From AP-15 sp963799085 (GTDB lineage Bacteria; Pseudomonadota; Alphaproteobacteria; ATCC43930; CGMCC-115725), in contig CAWCWA010000010.1 of assembly GCA_963799085.1 (NCBI GenBank), forward strand, positions 124,001 to 188,000: a DNA stretch of 64,000 nt. Direction: 5' to 3'. The notes under the pieces were generated by a model. That model was not told the origin of the DNA. It saw nothing but the letters and a program-made list of their open reading frames with translations, and did not search any database. Below, piece after piece: positions 46,260 through 57,790 of the stretch. Position 1 is the first letter of the stretch; each line of letters opens with the position of its first letter. Both the position numbers and the translations under genes were made by a program.

Positions 46260-46811
46260 ATGGCCCGCTATCGCGAAATCACCGTCGAGGAGATGACGCC
46301 GGCGCAGCGCCGCGTTCACGACCAGATCATCGCCGGCCGCCGCGGCCGCTTTGGCGGACCGTTCCAGCTATTGATCCGCGCGCCGGGAATGTGCGAGCAC
46401 GCCGCACCCCTGGGCGAGCAGCTGCGCTGGGGCACTTCGCTGCCCGACCGGCTCTCCGAACTGGCGATCATTACGACAGCGCAGTTCTGGCGCGCGCAGT
46501 ACGAGTGGTACGCGCACGCCCCGCTAGCCGAAAAGGCCGGAGTTCCGTCCGCCGCGATCGAGGCGATCCGCCTTGGCCGCGCGCCCGCCTTTCAGCAGCA
46601 GGACGAGGCGTTGGTCCACCGCATCTGCACCGAATTGTTCGAGACGAAGCGGCTCTCGGACGCGACATTCGACGCGGCGATCACCGCGCTCGGCGAGACC
46701 GGCCTTGTCGAGGTGATCAGCATCATCGGCTACTACACGCTGATCGGCAACACGCTCAACGTGTTCCAGGTCGCGGTCCCCGAAGGCGTCGCGCCGCCCT
46801 TTCCGGAATAG
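46260..46811 (+). CDS. Carboxymuconolactone decarboxylase family protein
   Basis: A 183-residue protein of the CMD / AhpD-like family. An AAGGAG ribosome-binding site precedes the ATG at 46260. The core helix pattern GGPFQLLIRAPGMCEHAAPL, LSELAIITTAQFWRAQYEWY and AHAPLAEKAGVPSAAIEAIR matches CMD enzymes, where members either decarboxylate gamma-carboxymuconolactone or reduce peroxides. The CXXC of AhpD is absent. Actual activity cannot be told from sequence. It is convergent with htpG. Confidence 0.82.
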   Translation: MARYREITVEEMTPAQRRVHDQIIAGRRGRFGGPFQLLIRAPGMCEHAAPLGEQLRWGTSLPDRLSELAIITTAQFWRAQYEWYAHAPLAEKAGVPSAAIEAIRLGRAPAFQQQDEALVHRICTELFETKRLSDATFDAAITALGETGLVEVISIIGYYTLIGNTLNVFQVAVPEGVAPPFPE

Positions 46812-46822
46812 CGCACCTCCCC

Positions 46823-48691
<1,869 letters not shown>

Positions 48692-48835
48692 AGCCTGCCG
48701 TCGCGGAGTTGGCGGGAACGCAAGTGGATATGTGCCGGGAAATCGCGTCGTGCAAGACCGCGTGAGGGTGCATTCACGGTGCCGCGCTGCGGTTTGCGCT
48801 TGCCTTGGCGGCGTCGCCATCCGATACCTTGAGGC

Positions 48836-51329
48836 ATGGCAATGTTCAGCCCTGCTCCGCGCGTCGTCGCGGTCCTCGGGCCGACCAATACCGGCAAGAC
48901 CCATCTCGCCATCGAGCGCATGCTCGGCCACAAGAGCGGCATGATCGGGTTTCCGCTGCGCCTGCTGGCGCGGGAAAACTACGACCGAATCGTCAAGCTG
49001 CGTGGCGCGCGCGCCGTGGCGCTGATCACCGGCGAAGAAAAGATCCTGCCGCCGAACCCCGCCTACTTTGTCTGCACGGTCGAATTGATGCCGCTCGACC
49101 GGCCGGTCGATTTTCTCGCAGTCGACGAGATCCAGCTTTGCGCCGACCCCGAGCGCGGCCACGTCTTCACCGCCCGGCTATTGCATGCGCGCGGCCTGCA
49201 GGAAACGATGCTGCTCGGCGCCGACACGATCAAACCGCTGATGCGGCGATTGATCTCGGGCGTGGAATATGTCGGCCGGCCACGGCTGTCGACGCTCTCC
49301 CATACCGGCTACAAGAAAGTGACCCGGCTGCCGCCGCGCAGTGCCGTCGTGGCCTTTACCGTCGCCGATGTTTTCTCGCTGGCGGAACTGATCAGACGCC
49401 AGCGCGGCGGCACCGCGATCGTCCTGGGCGCGCTGAGCCCGCGGGCGCGCAACGCCCAGGTCGGCATGTTCCAGGCGGGCGAGGTGGATTATCTCGTCGC
49501 GACCGATGCGATCGGCATGGGCCTCAACATGGATCTCGACCATGTCGCCTTCGCCGCCGTCAGCAAATTCGACGGTCGCGGCCCGCGCCGGTTGAGCCCG
49601 GCCGAGATCGCCCAGATCGCCGGCCGCGCCGGCCGCCATATGAGCGACGGCACTTTCGGCACCACCGCCGATGAGCGCCCCTTCGATCCCGAAATCGTCG
49701 AGGCGGTCGAAACCCATCGCTTCGAGTTCTCTGACCCGACTGAATTGGCGCAACATCCGACTGCGGTTCGAGTCGATGCCGGCCTTGCTGCAAAGTCTCG
49801 AAGAGCGGCCCCGGTCGGCCGGTCTCGTGCTGGCCCGCGAGGCCGACGACCAGCGCGCCCTCCAAGCGCTGGCGCGCAACCGCGAGGTGGCGGGCTTGGC
49901 GACGCATCCGGGTGCGGTGCGGCTGTTGTGGGAAGTGTGCCAGATCCCCGATTTCCGCAAGGTCATGAGCGATAGCCATACCAGGCTGCTCGCCCATATC
50001 TTCCTGCACCTGACCGGCCCCGAGGAGCGACTGCCGACCGATTGGATCGCCGCCCAGATCGCCGCACTCGACCGAACCGACGGCGATATCGACAGCCTGA
50101 TGACCCGCATCGCCCACATCCGGACGTGGACCTACATCACCCATCGCAGCGATTGGGTCGCCGGCGCCTCGATCTGGCAGGAGCGCGCCCGCGCGATCGA
50201 GGACCGTCTTTCCGACGCGCTCCATGATCTGATCACTCAGCGTTTTGTCGATCGCCGTTCGGCGTTTCTGATCCGGCAGCTGGCATTGGCCGGCGAGTTG
50301 ATGGCGGCGGTGGCGAAATCGGGCGAGGTCCTTGTCGAGGGCGCGCCGATCGGCAGGCTCGAGGGGCTGCGCTTTGTCGCGCAACCGTTCGAGGGCGTCG
50401 AGATGCGGCTCCTGATCGCCGCCGCCAGCCGCCCGTTGCGCGCCGAAATCGCCGCCCGCGCGCGGATGCTTGCCGCCGACGCGGACGAGGCCTTTGCGAT
50501 CGGCGCCGCGGGCGAACTCTACTGGCGCGGCGAACAGGTCGGCCGGATGACCGCCGGGGAGGCGCTGCTATCGCCCAAGGCCGAGGCACTCGGGGGCGAT
50601 TTCATCGACGGCGATGTCCGCGACAGGGTGCGTCGCCGCCTGCAGGCATTTCTGCGCGGCGAGATCGAACGCCGTCTGATGCCGCTCTTCGCGCTGCGGG
50701 ATCAACCGTTGGGCGGCGCCGGCCGCGGCCTCGTCCATCAGCTGGTCGATGCGCTCGGCTGTCTGCCCGCCGTCGAGGCCGGGCGCCAGGCAGCCTCGCT
50801 GGGCCGCCCCGAACGCGCCGCACTCGCCCGGCTCGGGGTTCGCTTCGGCGTCGAGAGCATCTATTTCGAGCCGTCGCTGCGGCGGGAGGCGGTGCGGTTC
50901 CGCGCCCTCCTCTGGGCCGTTCACAACGGTCGCCCGACGCCGCCCTTGCCCGCGGCGCGGGCTATGGCGCGGCCGACCGCGATCGACCCGGCATTGCCGC
51001 AGTCCTTCTATGCGGCGATCGGATTGCGGGCGATCGACGGCATCGCGCTGCGTCCGGACCGGTTGGAGCGGATCGCGGCGGCGGTGCGGCGGCGCGCCCG
51101 ACAAGGCCCCTTTACCGCTGACGCGGAACTGGCTTCGGCCGCCGGGCTCGATCCCGAGGAATTGCGGCTGCTCGTTTCGGCGCTCGGCTATCGCGCTCTG
51201 ATTGATGCCAATGGCGAGACTTTCGCCGCACGGCGCCGCCGCCGGGGGCTCGATCCGAACCGGCGCCGGCGCCATGCGGCCCCCGAAGGCCATCCGTTCG
51301 CCAAATTGCGGGAGCTGAAACTCGCTTGA
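48836..51329 (+). CDS. Suv3-like RNA helicase, one frameshift
   Basis: Superfamily 2 helicase of about 830 residues typical of Alphaproteobacteria. Walker A is VVAVLGPTNTGKTHLAIERM, the DEAD-like box VDFLAVDEIQLCADPERG, and the C-terminal RecA motifs VDYLVATDAIGMGLNMDLD and AQIAGRAGRHMSDGTFG. One extra A near 49739 shifts the frame after EFSDP; corrected, it continues LNWRNIRLRFESMPALLQSL. The long C-terminal part has no known catalytic domain. It is first in a row with the S4 protein and the sugar epimerase, whose stops and starts overlap. Confidence 0.85.
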
Positions 51330-51697
51330 AAGCCGACCCGTTTTCCCCGCCGCAAAGCCGCCGGCTCGATCAATGGCTCTGGTTCGCCCGCTTCGCCAAG
51401 AGCCGCTCGCTGGCGGCTCGGCTCTGCGCCGCGGGTGCGGTCACGGTCAACGGCGGGCCGGTCGGCAAGGCCAATCACGCGATCCACGTCGGCGACGCAG
51501 TTGCCGTACCACAAGGCGCTTGGCGCCACACGGTGCGGGTTCTGGCGCTCGGCGTGCGGCGCGGCCCGGCGACGGAGGCGAGGCTACTTTACGAGGACAT
51601 CGCCGCGCCGATCCGCCTGCGCGAACTCGCTCCGGCCTGGACGCCGTTGTTGGTCGGCGAGGACGAGACCGAATTGCTGCGGGCCGAAGCCGAATGA
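51326..51697 (+). CDS. S4-domain RNA-binding protein (Hsp15-like)
   Basis: A 123-residue protein with one S4 domain (RRLDQWLWFARFAKSRSLAA, RLCAAGAVTVNGGPVGKANH) and a basic C-terminal extension, as in heat-shock protein 15, which recycles stalled 50S subunits. It starts at TTG 51326, overlapping the helicase stop as TTGA, and its stop overlaps the epimerase ATG as ATGA, so three genes are coupled. Heat regulation is not evident from sequence. Confidence 0.85.
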   Translation: MKADPFSPPQSRRLDQWLWFARFAKSRSLAARLCAAGAVTVNGGPVGKANHAIHVGDAVAVPQGAWRHTVRVLALGVRRGPATEARLLYEDIAAPIRLRELAPAWTPLLVGEDETELLRAEAE

Positions 51698-52699
51698 GTT
51701 CCGTCGGCGGCTCCCCATTTGCCGCCTATGCCGGCGCCAGGGTCCTGATCACCGGAGGGCTCGGCCTGATCGGTTCGGCGATCGCCCGACGCCTGGCGGC
51801 ACTTGGCGCCGAACATCCTGCTGGTCGACAGCATGATCCCGGATTACGGCGGCAATCTCGCCAATATCGCCGGGATCGAGGATCGCGTCAGGGTCAACAT
51901 CGCCGACATCCGCGACGCTCACGCGTTGCGCCATCTGCTTGCCGGCCGGGATTTTCTGTTCGACCTTGCGGCGCAGACAAGCCATCCCGGATCGATGGCG
52001 GCGCCCGAGATCGATCTCGCGATCAACTGCGGCGCGCAATTGCAGCTGCTCGAAACCTGTCGGGCGGTCAACCCGGACATCGTCATCGTCCACGCCGGGA
52101 CCCGGCAGATTTACGGCCGGCCGCGCTATCTTCCGGTCGATGAGGAACATCCGCTGCGCCCGGTCGATGTCAATGGCGTCAACAAGATGGCGGGTGAGGC
52201 CTACCATCTGCTGTTCCACGATGCGTATGGGATCAATACCCGCGCGTTGCGGCTGACCAACGTCTATGGGCCTGGCATGCGGATCAAAGACGCCCGCCAG
52301 ACCTTTCTCGGGATCTGGTTGCGCCGGGTCATCGAGGGGGAGCCGTTCGAGGTCTGGGGCGGCGAGCAGCGCCGCGATCTTCTTTACGTCGACGACGCGG
52401 TTGAGGCGTTTCTCGTCGCGGCACTGACGCCGCAGACCGCGGGGCTGGCGCTCAACGTCGGCGGCGAGGAGGCCTCCAGCCTTGTTGATCTGGCAGCGGC
52501 GCTGATCGCGGCCAATGGCGGCGGCCATTACGAAATCCGTGATTTTCCGCCCGACCGCAAACGCATCGACATCGGCGATTTCGTGACCGACGACCGGCGA
52601 TTTCGCGCGTTGTGCGGCTGGCGTCCGAAGGTCGGCCTCGAGGACGGGCTGCGCCGCTCGCTCGATTACTACCGCCGCAACCTCGCGAGCTATCTCTAG
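51694..52699 (+). CDS. NAD-dependent nucleotide-sugar epimerase/dehydratase, one frameshift
   Basis: Extended short-chain dehydrogenase of about 334 residues. The glycine-rich NAD motif is VLITGGLGLIGSAIARRLAA. One extra base near 51805 breaks the frame before NILLVDSMIPDYGGNL. LFDLAAQTSHPGSMAAPEID, HAGTRQIYGRPRYLP and LRLTNVYGPGMRIKDARQ match sugar-nucleotide enzymes, and YVDDAVEAFLVAAL is the usual late motif. At the catalytic site, where YXXXK is expected, the sequence is NGVNKMAGEAYH, so Asn stands where Tyr usually is. It precedes the DegT aminotransferase by 11 bp. Confidence 0.82.
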
Positions 52700-52710
52700 A
52701 CAGAACCGCC

Positions 52711-53865
52711 ATGCCCCCCGCGGCAATTCCGCAAACCGATCCCCGCGCCGGCTATCTGGCGCAGCAGCCGGCGATCGACGCCGCGGTCGCCCGCGTTCTG
52801 GCGAGCGGCTCCTATATCCTCGGCCGCGAGGTCGAGGCCTTCGAGACGGCCTTCGCCGATTTCCTAGGCGTCGGCCATGCCGTCGGGGTCGCCAGCGGCA
52901 CCGACGCGATCGAAGTGGCCCTGCGCGCCTGCGGCATCGGCGCGGGCGATCTCGTCTTTACCGTGTCGCACACCGCGGTCGCGACCGTCGCCGCGATCGA
53001 GCGCGCCGGCGCCACCCCAGTATTGATCGATGTCGAGCCCGGCATCTATACGATGGCGCCGCGCGAACTCGAACGAGCCTTGCGCGCGCCGCCATCCGGC
53101 CGCCCGGCCGCCGTGCTGCCGGTACATCTCTACGGCGAGCCGGCCGCGCTCTGCGATCTTGCCTCGATCGCCCGCGCGCGCGGGCTGCGGCTGATCGAGG
53201 ACTGCGCTCAGAGCCACGGCGCCCTCTACGATGATCGTCCGACCGGCGCATGGGGGGACGTCGGCTGCTTCAGCTTCTATCCGACAAAGAATCTCGGGGC
53301 GCTCGGCGATGGCGGCATGGCCGTAACGGGTGACCCGGAGATCGCCGCGGCGGCCCGCGAGATCCGCGAATACGGCTGGCGCGAGCGCTATGTCAGCGCG
53401 CGGATCGGGATCAATTCGCGCCTCGATCCGCTCCAGGCGGCAATATTGGGCGTCAAGCTAGGCGCGCTCGCCGCCGACAATGCGCGTCGCCAGGCGATCG
53501 CGGCGCAATATGACTCAGGACTGGCGGGACTGCCGCTGGCGACGCCGAGGCGTCGGGCGGAGGCGACCCACGTCTTTCACCAATACGTAATCCGCCTCCC
53601 CGGGCGCGACGCCTTGCGCGCTCGATTGGCGGCCGCCGGGATCGGGACCGGCATTCACTACCCCGTCCCGGTTCATCTGCAGCCCGCCTATCGCGGTCGG
53701 CTCGCCACCGGCCCGTCGGGTCTCGGCGTCACCGAACGCGCCGCCGGCCAGATCCTGAGCCTGCCGATCTACCCCCAGCTCACAGACGAGGCAGTCGCTC
53801 GCGTCATCGCCGAAATCGCGCGCTTCTGCGCAGCAGGGAATCTCACTGCTGGTGGATCAGGATGA
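52711..53865 (+). CDS. DegT/DnrJ/EryC1/StrS sugar aminotransferase
   Basis: A 384-residue PLP-dependent aminotransferase that converts a keto-sugar nucleotide to an amino sugar. It shows VGVASGTDAIEVALRACGIG, RLIEDCAQSHGALYDDRPTG, the PLP lysine in FSFYPTKNLGALGDGGMAV and INSRLDPLQAAILGVKLGAL. GIHYPVPVHLQPAYRG is the usual C-terminal segment. Its partner upstream is the epimerase/dehydratase. Its 3' end overlaps the convergent small membrane protein gene by 23 bp. Confidence 0.93.
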   Translation: MPPAAIPQTDPRAGYLAQQPAIDAAVARVLASGSYILGREVEAFETAFADFLGVGHAVGVASGTDAIEVALRACGIGAGDLVFTVSHTAVATVAAIERAGATPVLIDVEPGIYTMAPRELERALRAPPSGRPAAVLPVHLYGEPAALCDLASIARARGLRLIEDCAQSHGALYDDRPTGAWGDVGCFSFYPTKNLGALGDGGMAVTGDPEIAAAAREIREYGWRERYVSARIGINSRLDPLQAAILGVKLGALAADNARRQAIAAQYDSGLAGLPLATPRRRAEATHVFHQYVIRLPGRDALRARLAAAGIGTGIHYPVPVHLQPAYRGRLATGPSGLGVTERAAGQILSLPIYPQLTDEAVARVIAEIARFCAAGNLTAGGSG

Positions 53866-54172
53866 CGCCGCTGCCGATCAGCAGGATGCCGGCGATCTGC
53901 GGCCAACCGAGCGCTTCCCCCCAGAAGAAATGCGCAATGATCGCCACGATCGCATAACTCGCCGAGACCGAGGGAAAAGCGACCGAAACCGGGATCTTGT
54001 TCAGTGCGACGATGTAGCAGAGCGCCGCTACGACATAGATGGCAAAGCCGATCGCGGTCAGCGGGTTCAAGAACTGATCGACGAGTGTTGCCGCGCCGTT
54101 GGCGCCCGATTTCAGCGCAACCTGTCCGACGATCCCGAGCAGGATGCCGATCGCGAGGCTCGCATAATACAT
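53843..54172 (-). CDS. Small four-helix membrane protein of the EamA/SMR type
   Basis: A 109-residue protein with four membrane helices (SLAIGILLGIVGQVALKSG, LTAIGFAIYVVAALCYIVAL, SASYAIVAIIAHFFWGEALG, IAGILLIGSGVILIH). Size and pattern match the EmrE/SMR group and the ArnE/ArnF half-flippases that move aminoarabinose-phosphate-undecaprenol. Being next to a polyprenyl-phosphate glycosyltransferase favours a flippase role, although a drug exporter is not excluded. Its ATG is at 54172, just after the GT2 gene stop. Confidence 0.78.
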   Translation of the reverse strand: MYYASLAIGILLGIVGQVALKSGANGAATLVDQFLNPLTAIGFAIYVVAALCYIVALNKIPVSVAFPSVSASYAIVAIIAHFFWGEALGWPQIAGILLIGSGVILIHQQ

Positions 54173-54183
54173 CGCCGGGCCGT

Positions 54184-55197
54184 TCAAGCCGGTTCGCGCA
54201 GCCGGGAAGGGGGAAGGTCTTCGACGGCCATGGCGGACCGGCTGCTCCAGACCTCCCTGACGACCGATTGCGGCTTGCGGTTGGCGGTCAGGTAAAGTCG
54301 GCCGAGATATTCGCCGACGATGCCAAGGATCAGGAGCTGCACCCCCGACAGGAACAGCACCGCCGACATCAGCGAAGCCCAGCCGGGCGGGGTCCACGAC
54401 ACCAGCGCTTCGGTCAACGCCATGACGCCGCCGATGGCGCCCAGCACGCTAAGGGCCAGCCCGGCGAGCGTGCTGATGCGCAGAGGCATCACGGAGAAAT
54501 TGACGAACATGCTCATCCACAGCCGCAGCAGCCGGCGCAACGTGTAGTTGCTGCGGCCTGCCGCACGCGGCAGATGCCGCACCAGAAGCCGGCCGATGTC
54601 CTGCGTCACCTGCAGGATCAACCCGTCGATATAGGGGAAGGGCCCGTCATAGCGGGTGACTTCGCGCACGACGAACGCGCTCATGCAGCGAAAGCTCGAC
54701 AGGTACAGACCCTTCGGCTTGTCGAGGACGAAATCGGCCACCCGGTTGGCGAAGCGGCTGGCGAAATTGCGCCACGGCGCGTGCTGCTTCTCGTCGTAAT
54801 AGGTATAGACGACCTCCTTGCCGCTGTTCTGGGCGAACGCCAGGAGGCGCTCTACTTCTTCCGGCGGATTCTGCAGGTCGTCGTCCATCGTGATGACATG
54901 CGCGCCGCCGGCGTGGCGCAGGCCCGCCAGCACGGCGTTGTGTTCGCCGTAATTGCGGGCGAGGTTGACGAGCGTGATCGGCACCCGCGAGCCTTCGACG
55001 AGCCCGCGGCAGACGTCGAGGCTGTCGTCGGGGCTGCCGTCGTTCACCAGCACGATTTCGTGTCCGCCGGCGATCGACAGCTCCTCGAGCGCCTTGACGA
55101 GCTCGGCGATGCTGCGGGCGCCGTTATAGACCGGGATCACGATGCTGAGCGCGACCCGCGCTCCGTCAGGCGCCATCGGCGAGCGGGCGTCATCCAT
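54184..55197 (-). CDS. GT2 polyprenyl-phosphate glycosyltransferase with two membrane helices (ArnC-like)
   Basis: A 337-residue enzyme. The GT-A domain has VALSIVIPVYNGARSIAELV, HEIVLVNDGSPDDSLDVCRG, NYGEHNAVLAGLRHAGGAHV and ITMDDDLQNPPEEV. Two C-terminal helices follow (TLAGLALSVLGAIGGVMALT and LMSAVLFLSGVQLLILGIVG) and the typical YLGRLYLTANRKPQSVVREV tail. This layout is that of ArnC and PglC-like transferases, which load a sugar onto undecaprenyl phosphate. It overlaps the upstream methyltransferase by eight bases. Confidence 0.9.
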   Translation of the reverse strand: MDDARSPMAPDGARVALSIVIPVYNGARSIAELVKALEELSIAGGHEIVLVNDGSPDDSLDVCRGLVEGSRVPITLVNLARNYGEHNAVLAGLRHAGGAHVITMDDDLQNPPEEVERLLAFAQNSGKEVVYTYYDEKQHAPWRNFASRFANRVADFVLDKPKGLYLSSFRCMSAFVVREVTRYDGPFPYIDGLILQVTQDIGRLLVRHLPRAAGRSNYTLRRLLRLWMSMFVNFSVMPLRISTLAGLALSVLGAIGGVMALTEALVSWTPPGWASLMSAVLFLSGVQLLILGIVGEYLGRLYLTANRKPQSVVREVWSSRSAMAVEDLPPSRLREPA

Positions 55198-55951
55198 CGG
55201 CGGGGTCTCCCTTGGCGGCGACGGCCAGCAACGAGCCGCCGAACGGTAATCTGAGGCCGGCCCGCAGCAGGGCGTTTTCCATTTGCATCGCCGCGCGGCA
55301 CAAGCCTTCGATCGGCCGCGGATAGAGCCTGACGTCGCTGCCGGAGCCGCCGCCCTTGCTCGGCGCCAGCTTGCGCGTCGCAATCATCATCGGAAAGAGA
55401 ATGGCGTTCCAGTAGGTCGAATATATCGGCCGGAAGCCCGCCGACCGCAACAAACGGACCAATCCGCGGGCGCTATAGCGTCGAACGTTGTGCACCGCGG
55501 CGTCATGCCGCGACAGCATCCAGCGATAGGACGGCAGGTTGAGCACGAGCCGGCCGTCCGCTGCAAGGCAGCGGTAAAACTCGCGCAACGCCGCGTGTTC
55601 GTCGACATTGCCGTGGCACAGCACGTCGGCGCTGAGGATCGCCGCGAACGTTCCATCGGCAAAGGGCAATGCATTGATCGATCCGGCGCAGACCGGCCGA
55701 CCGCTCTTGGCTCTGGCGCGCAGGCAGGCCCGGATATCGGCGTCGAGCCCGAGCACGGTTCGCCCCCAGGCCCGCGCGGCCAATCGGACGAGGAGCCCGC
55801 CGGTGCCGCAGCCGGCGTCGAGAACCGGGCGGCCCGGTCCCTCGCAAGCCCCCACGCGCCGCGCAACGGTCAGCAGGTTCGCGTGCAAGGCGGCAAACCA
55901 CCACATTGTCCCTTCGGCCCGGTCGAGCTTCTCGTATTCGCCGCGTTCCAT
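55190..55951 (-). CDS. Class I SAM-dependent methyltransferase
   Basis: A 253-residue methyltransferase with the SAM-binding loop VLDAGCGTGGLLVRLAARAW, the acidic strand end LGLDADIRACLRA, and LPFADGTFAAILSADVLCHG as motif III region. DGRLVLNLPSYRWMLSRHD and YSARGLVRLLRSAGFRP resemble the type-11 methyltransferases often found in polysaccharide loci. It would methylate a sugar or lipid-linked intermediate; the substrate is not deducible. It precedes the GT2 gene and overlaps its start. Confidence 0.87.
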   Translation of the reverse strand: MERGEYEKLDRAEGTMWWFAALHANLLTVARRVGACEGPGRPVLDAGCGTGGLLVRLAARAWGRTVLGLDADIRACLRARAKSGRPVCAGSINALPFADGTFAAILSADVLCHGNVDEHAALREFYRCLAADGRLVLNLPSYRWMLSRHDAAVHNVRRYSARGLVRLLRSAGFRPIYSTYWNAILFPMMIATRKLAPSKGGGSGSDVRLYPRPIEGLCRAAMQMENALLRAGLRLPFGGSLLAVAAKGDPADG

Positions 55952-56008
55952 TGGCGCGATCCCTCCCTCTGCCGCGCTACGAGGGTTTGCGAAAGGCGAT
56001 GCCCGGGC

Positions 56009-57697
56009 TCATGGCAAGGCCGTCGCCGCCGCCTCGCCCGGGCGTCTTGGGAGCCTTTGTTGGGCGAGGATCTGCCGGCGGTCGAGCACCACCGAGAGAA
56101 GCACGCCCAACCTTTCCACCCGATAAATCGGCCGGCCCGGCAGCGACCGGTCGCAATTGTCCTTGGTGAAGGCGATAAAGAAGTCGGCGCGCGTCTCTTT
56201 CCGCGTATAGCGAAAATTCGCCGGAAAATAGTAATCGGCCGAGCTCGGCGGGCCGCACACCGCCACCGAAAACTCGTGTTCCTCGAAATCGGCGCCGTAT
56301 TGCTTACGCAGATAATCTTCGAGGCCCTGCACGGCTTCGGCATAGGAATTGGCCCAGTAGTCGAGCTTGAACTTGTGCTGGGCGCCCTCGACCCCGCCGA
56401 CAAACGCGTTGTAATAAACGTATTGGTCGGGATGCAGCAGCACCATGATCGCGACATGCGTGAGGCCGTAGACCGCCATCACCGCGTAGATCGGGCGGCG
56501 GTAAGGGAAATCCGAGAGCCGGCGCAATATCCAATCCGCAGCAAGCGCCGCCGCAACGGCGATCAGCGGCAGCACGAAGATGAAGTGCCGCATGCCGTCG
56601 AACAGCACCGCCTTGATCGCAATCGCGTAGCCGACCGGAAAGACGATGCCGAAGCCGATCATGAAGCCGCCGAGGAAGCGCTCGCGGCTGACCTCGGCAC
56701 GGGCGAGGGCGACGCCGCCCAGAACCGGGGCGATGCACAGCAAAGCGAGAATCAGCTCCGGCAGCGCCAGCACGATGTAGGTCGGCAGATAACTCCACGG
56801 CAAATCGTAGGCGGGAAGGAACTGGCCGGCGAAGAGCGTGTAGAACGGAAAGCTCTGGTGAGAAAAAAAAGCAAGCGCGCGCAATGGGTTCTCAACGGGA
56901 TCGGTCTGCGCCCACGGCCAGAACAGCAGCATGACCGGATACGCGATCAACACGACCGGCAGAAAGACGCGCCACAGACTGGTCCAGCCGGCCGCAAGGC
57001 CCGGTGCGATGCGGCGCGCGGCGCAGGCCCGCCAGAGCGCGTCCAGCCCCAGCAATACCGCCAGATAGCCGAGCAGCAGCAAGCCGCCCACGCGCACGCC
57101 CAAGGTCAGCCCGACCGCGATCCCGAGCTTGGCGACCAGACGCCACGGCGGAGAGGGCAGGCGAGGCACTAGGCGAACCATGTAATAAACTGCCCAGACG
57201 GCGCCGACCGCGAATGGAATGTCCTTCGGGTTGTTGAACATCTGGCCGTAGTAGTTCGGCGTCAGAACCAGGAACAACAGAGCGATGAAGCCGGCCCGCG
57301 GGCCGCCCGCCGCGGCGCCGAGCTTCCAGCATCCGAGCAGCCCCAGAACCCCGACAAGCGCATTGAGCAGATGCCGCGTCTCATAGACCCCGATCGGCGA
57401 AAGGCGGTTCAGCGCCGCTGCGATGGTGTCGAACGCCGCTCCGTAATTGATCAAATCCAGCCAGTGAAGAGCAGTGCGATCCGAGAAAAACGATAAGTAG
57501 TAATCAAGAACAAAATTACCGTACCAGTTATGTACGTCCTCGTCCCAGGTGACCCCGTAATCGCGAAACGTCGAGGCCGCGATGATCACGACGAGAATGA
57601 CGAGCCCGGCCGACAGCCGACTCCAACCCCGGCCGCTCTGCCCCCATGCGGCATCCGCCGCGGACCTGCCGTCGCGCCGGCCTGCAAGCAACCCCAT
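56009..57697 (-). CDS. PMT/ArnT-type membrane glycosyltransferase
   Basis: Integral membrane protein of about 562 residues with about eleven helices. The first loop has the motif FRDYGVTWDEDVHNWYGNF, with the Asp-Glu pair typical of GT39 / ArnT enzymes. LLFLVLTPNYYGQMFNNPKD and VLFDGMRHFIFVLPLIAVAA are conserved membrane segments. The C-terminal soluble part has CGPPSSADYYFPANFRYTRK. These enzymes take sugar from a polyprenyl carrier on the periplasmic side. The ATG at 57697 is preferred; an ATG at 57775 is the alternative. It belongs to the leftward run with the methyltransferase and ArnC-like genes. Confidence 0.85.
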   Translation of the reverse strand: MGLLAGRRDGRSAADAAWGQSGRGWSRLSAGLVILVVIIAASTFRDYGVTWDEDVHNWYGNFVLDYYLSFFSDRTALHWLDLINYGAAFDTIAAALNRLSPIGVYETRHLLNALVGVLGLLGCWKLGAAAGGPRAGFIALLFLVLTPNYYGQMFNNPKDIPFAVGAVWAVYYMVRLVPRLPSPPWRLVAKLGIAVGLTLGVRVGGLLLLGYLAVLLGLDALWRACAARRIAPGLAAGWTSLWRVFLPVVLIAYPVMLLFWPWAQTDPVENPLRALAFFSHQSFPFYTLFAGQFLPAYDLPWSYLPTYIVLALPELILALLCIAPVLGGVALARAEVSRERFLGGFMIGFGIVFPVGYAIAIKAVLFDGMRHFIFVLPLIAVAAALAADWILRRLSDFPYRRPIYAVMAVYGLTHVAIMVLLHPDQYVYYNAFVGGVEGAQHKFKLDYWANSYAEAVQGLEDYLRKQYGADFEEHEFSVAVCGPPSSADYYFPANFRYTRKETRADFFIAFTKDNCDRSLPGRPIYRVERLGVLLSVVLDRRQILAQQRLPRRPGEAAATALP

Positions 57698-57790
57698 CGG
57701 CCCGGTCCTAACGTTCTCCTGCCCCAACCCCCGGCTTTGACCGCGGATTGACCTTGGCGAAGGCGGCGCTGTCAAGCATCAGCGACGGTG

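Noticed and set aside
55283..57172. Open frame of 629 codons on plus over the methyltransferase and PMT genes
   Set aside because: Antisense of well-supported genes; no conserved segment.
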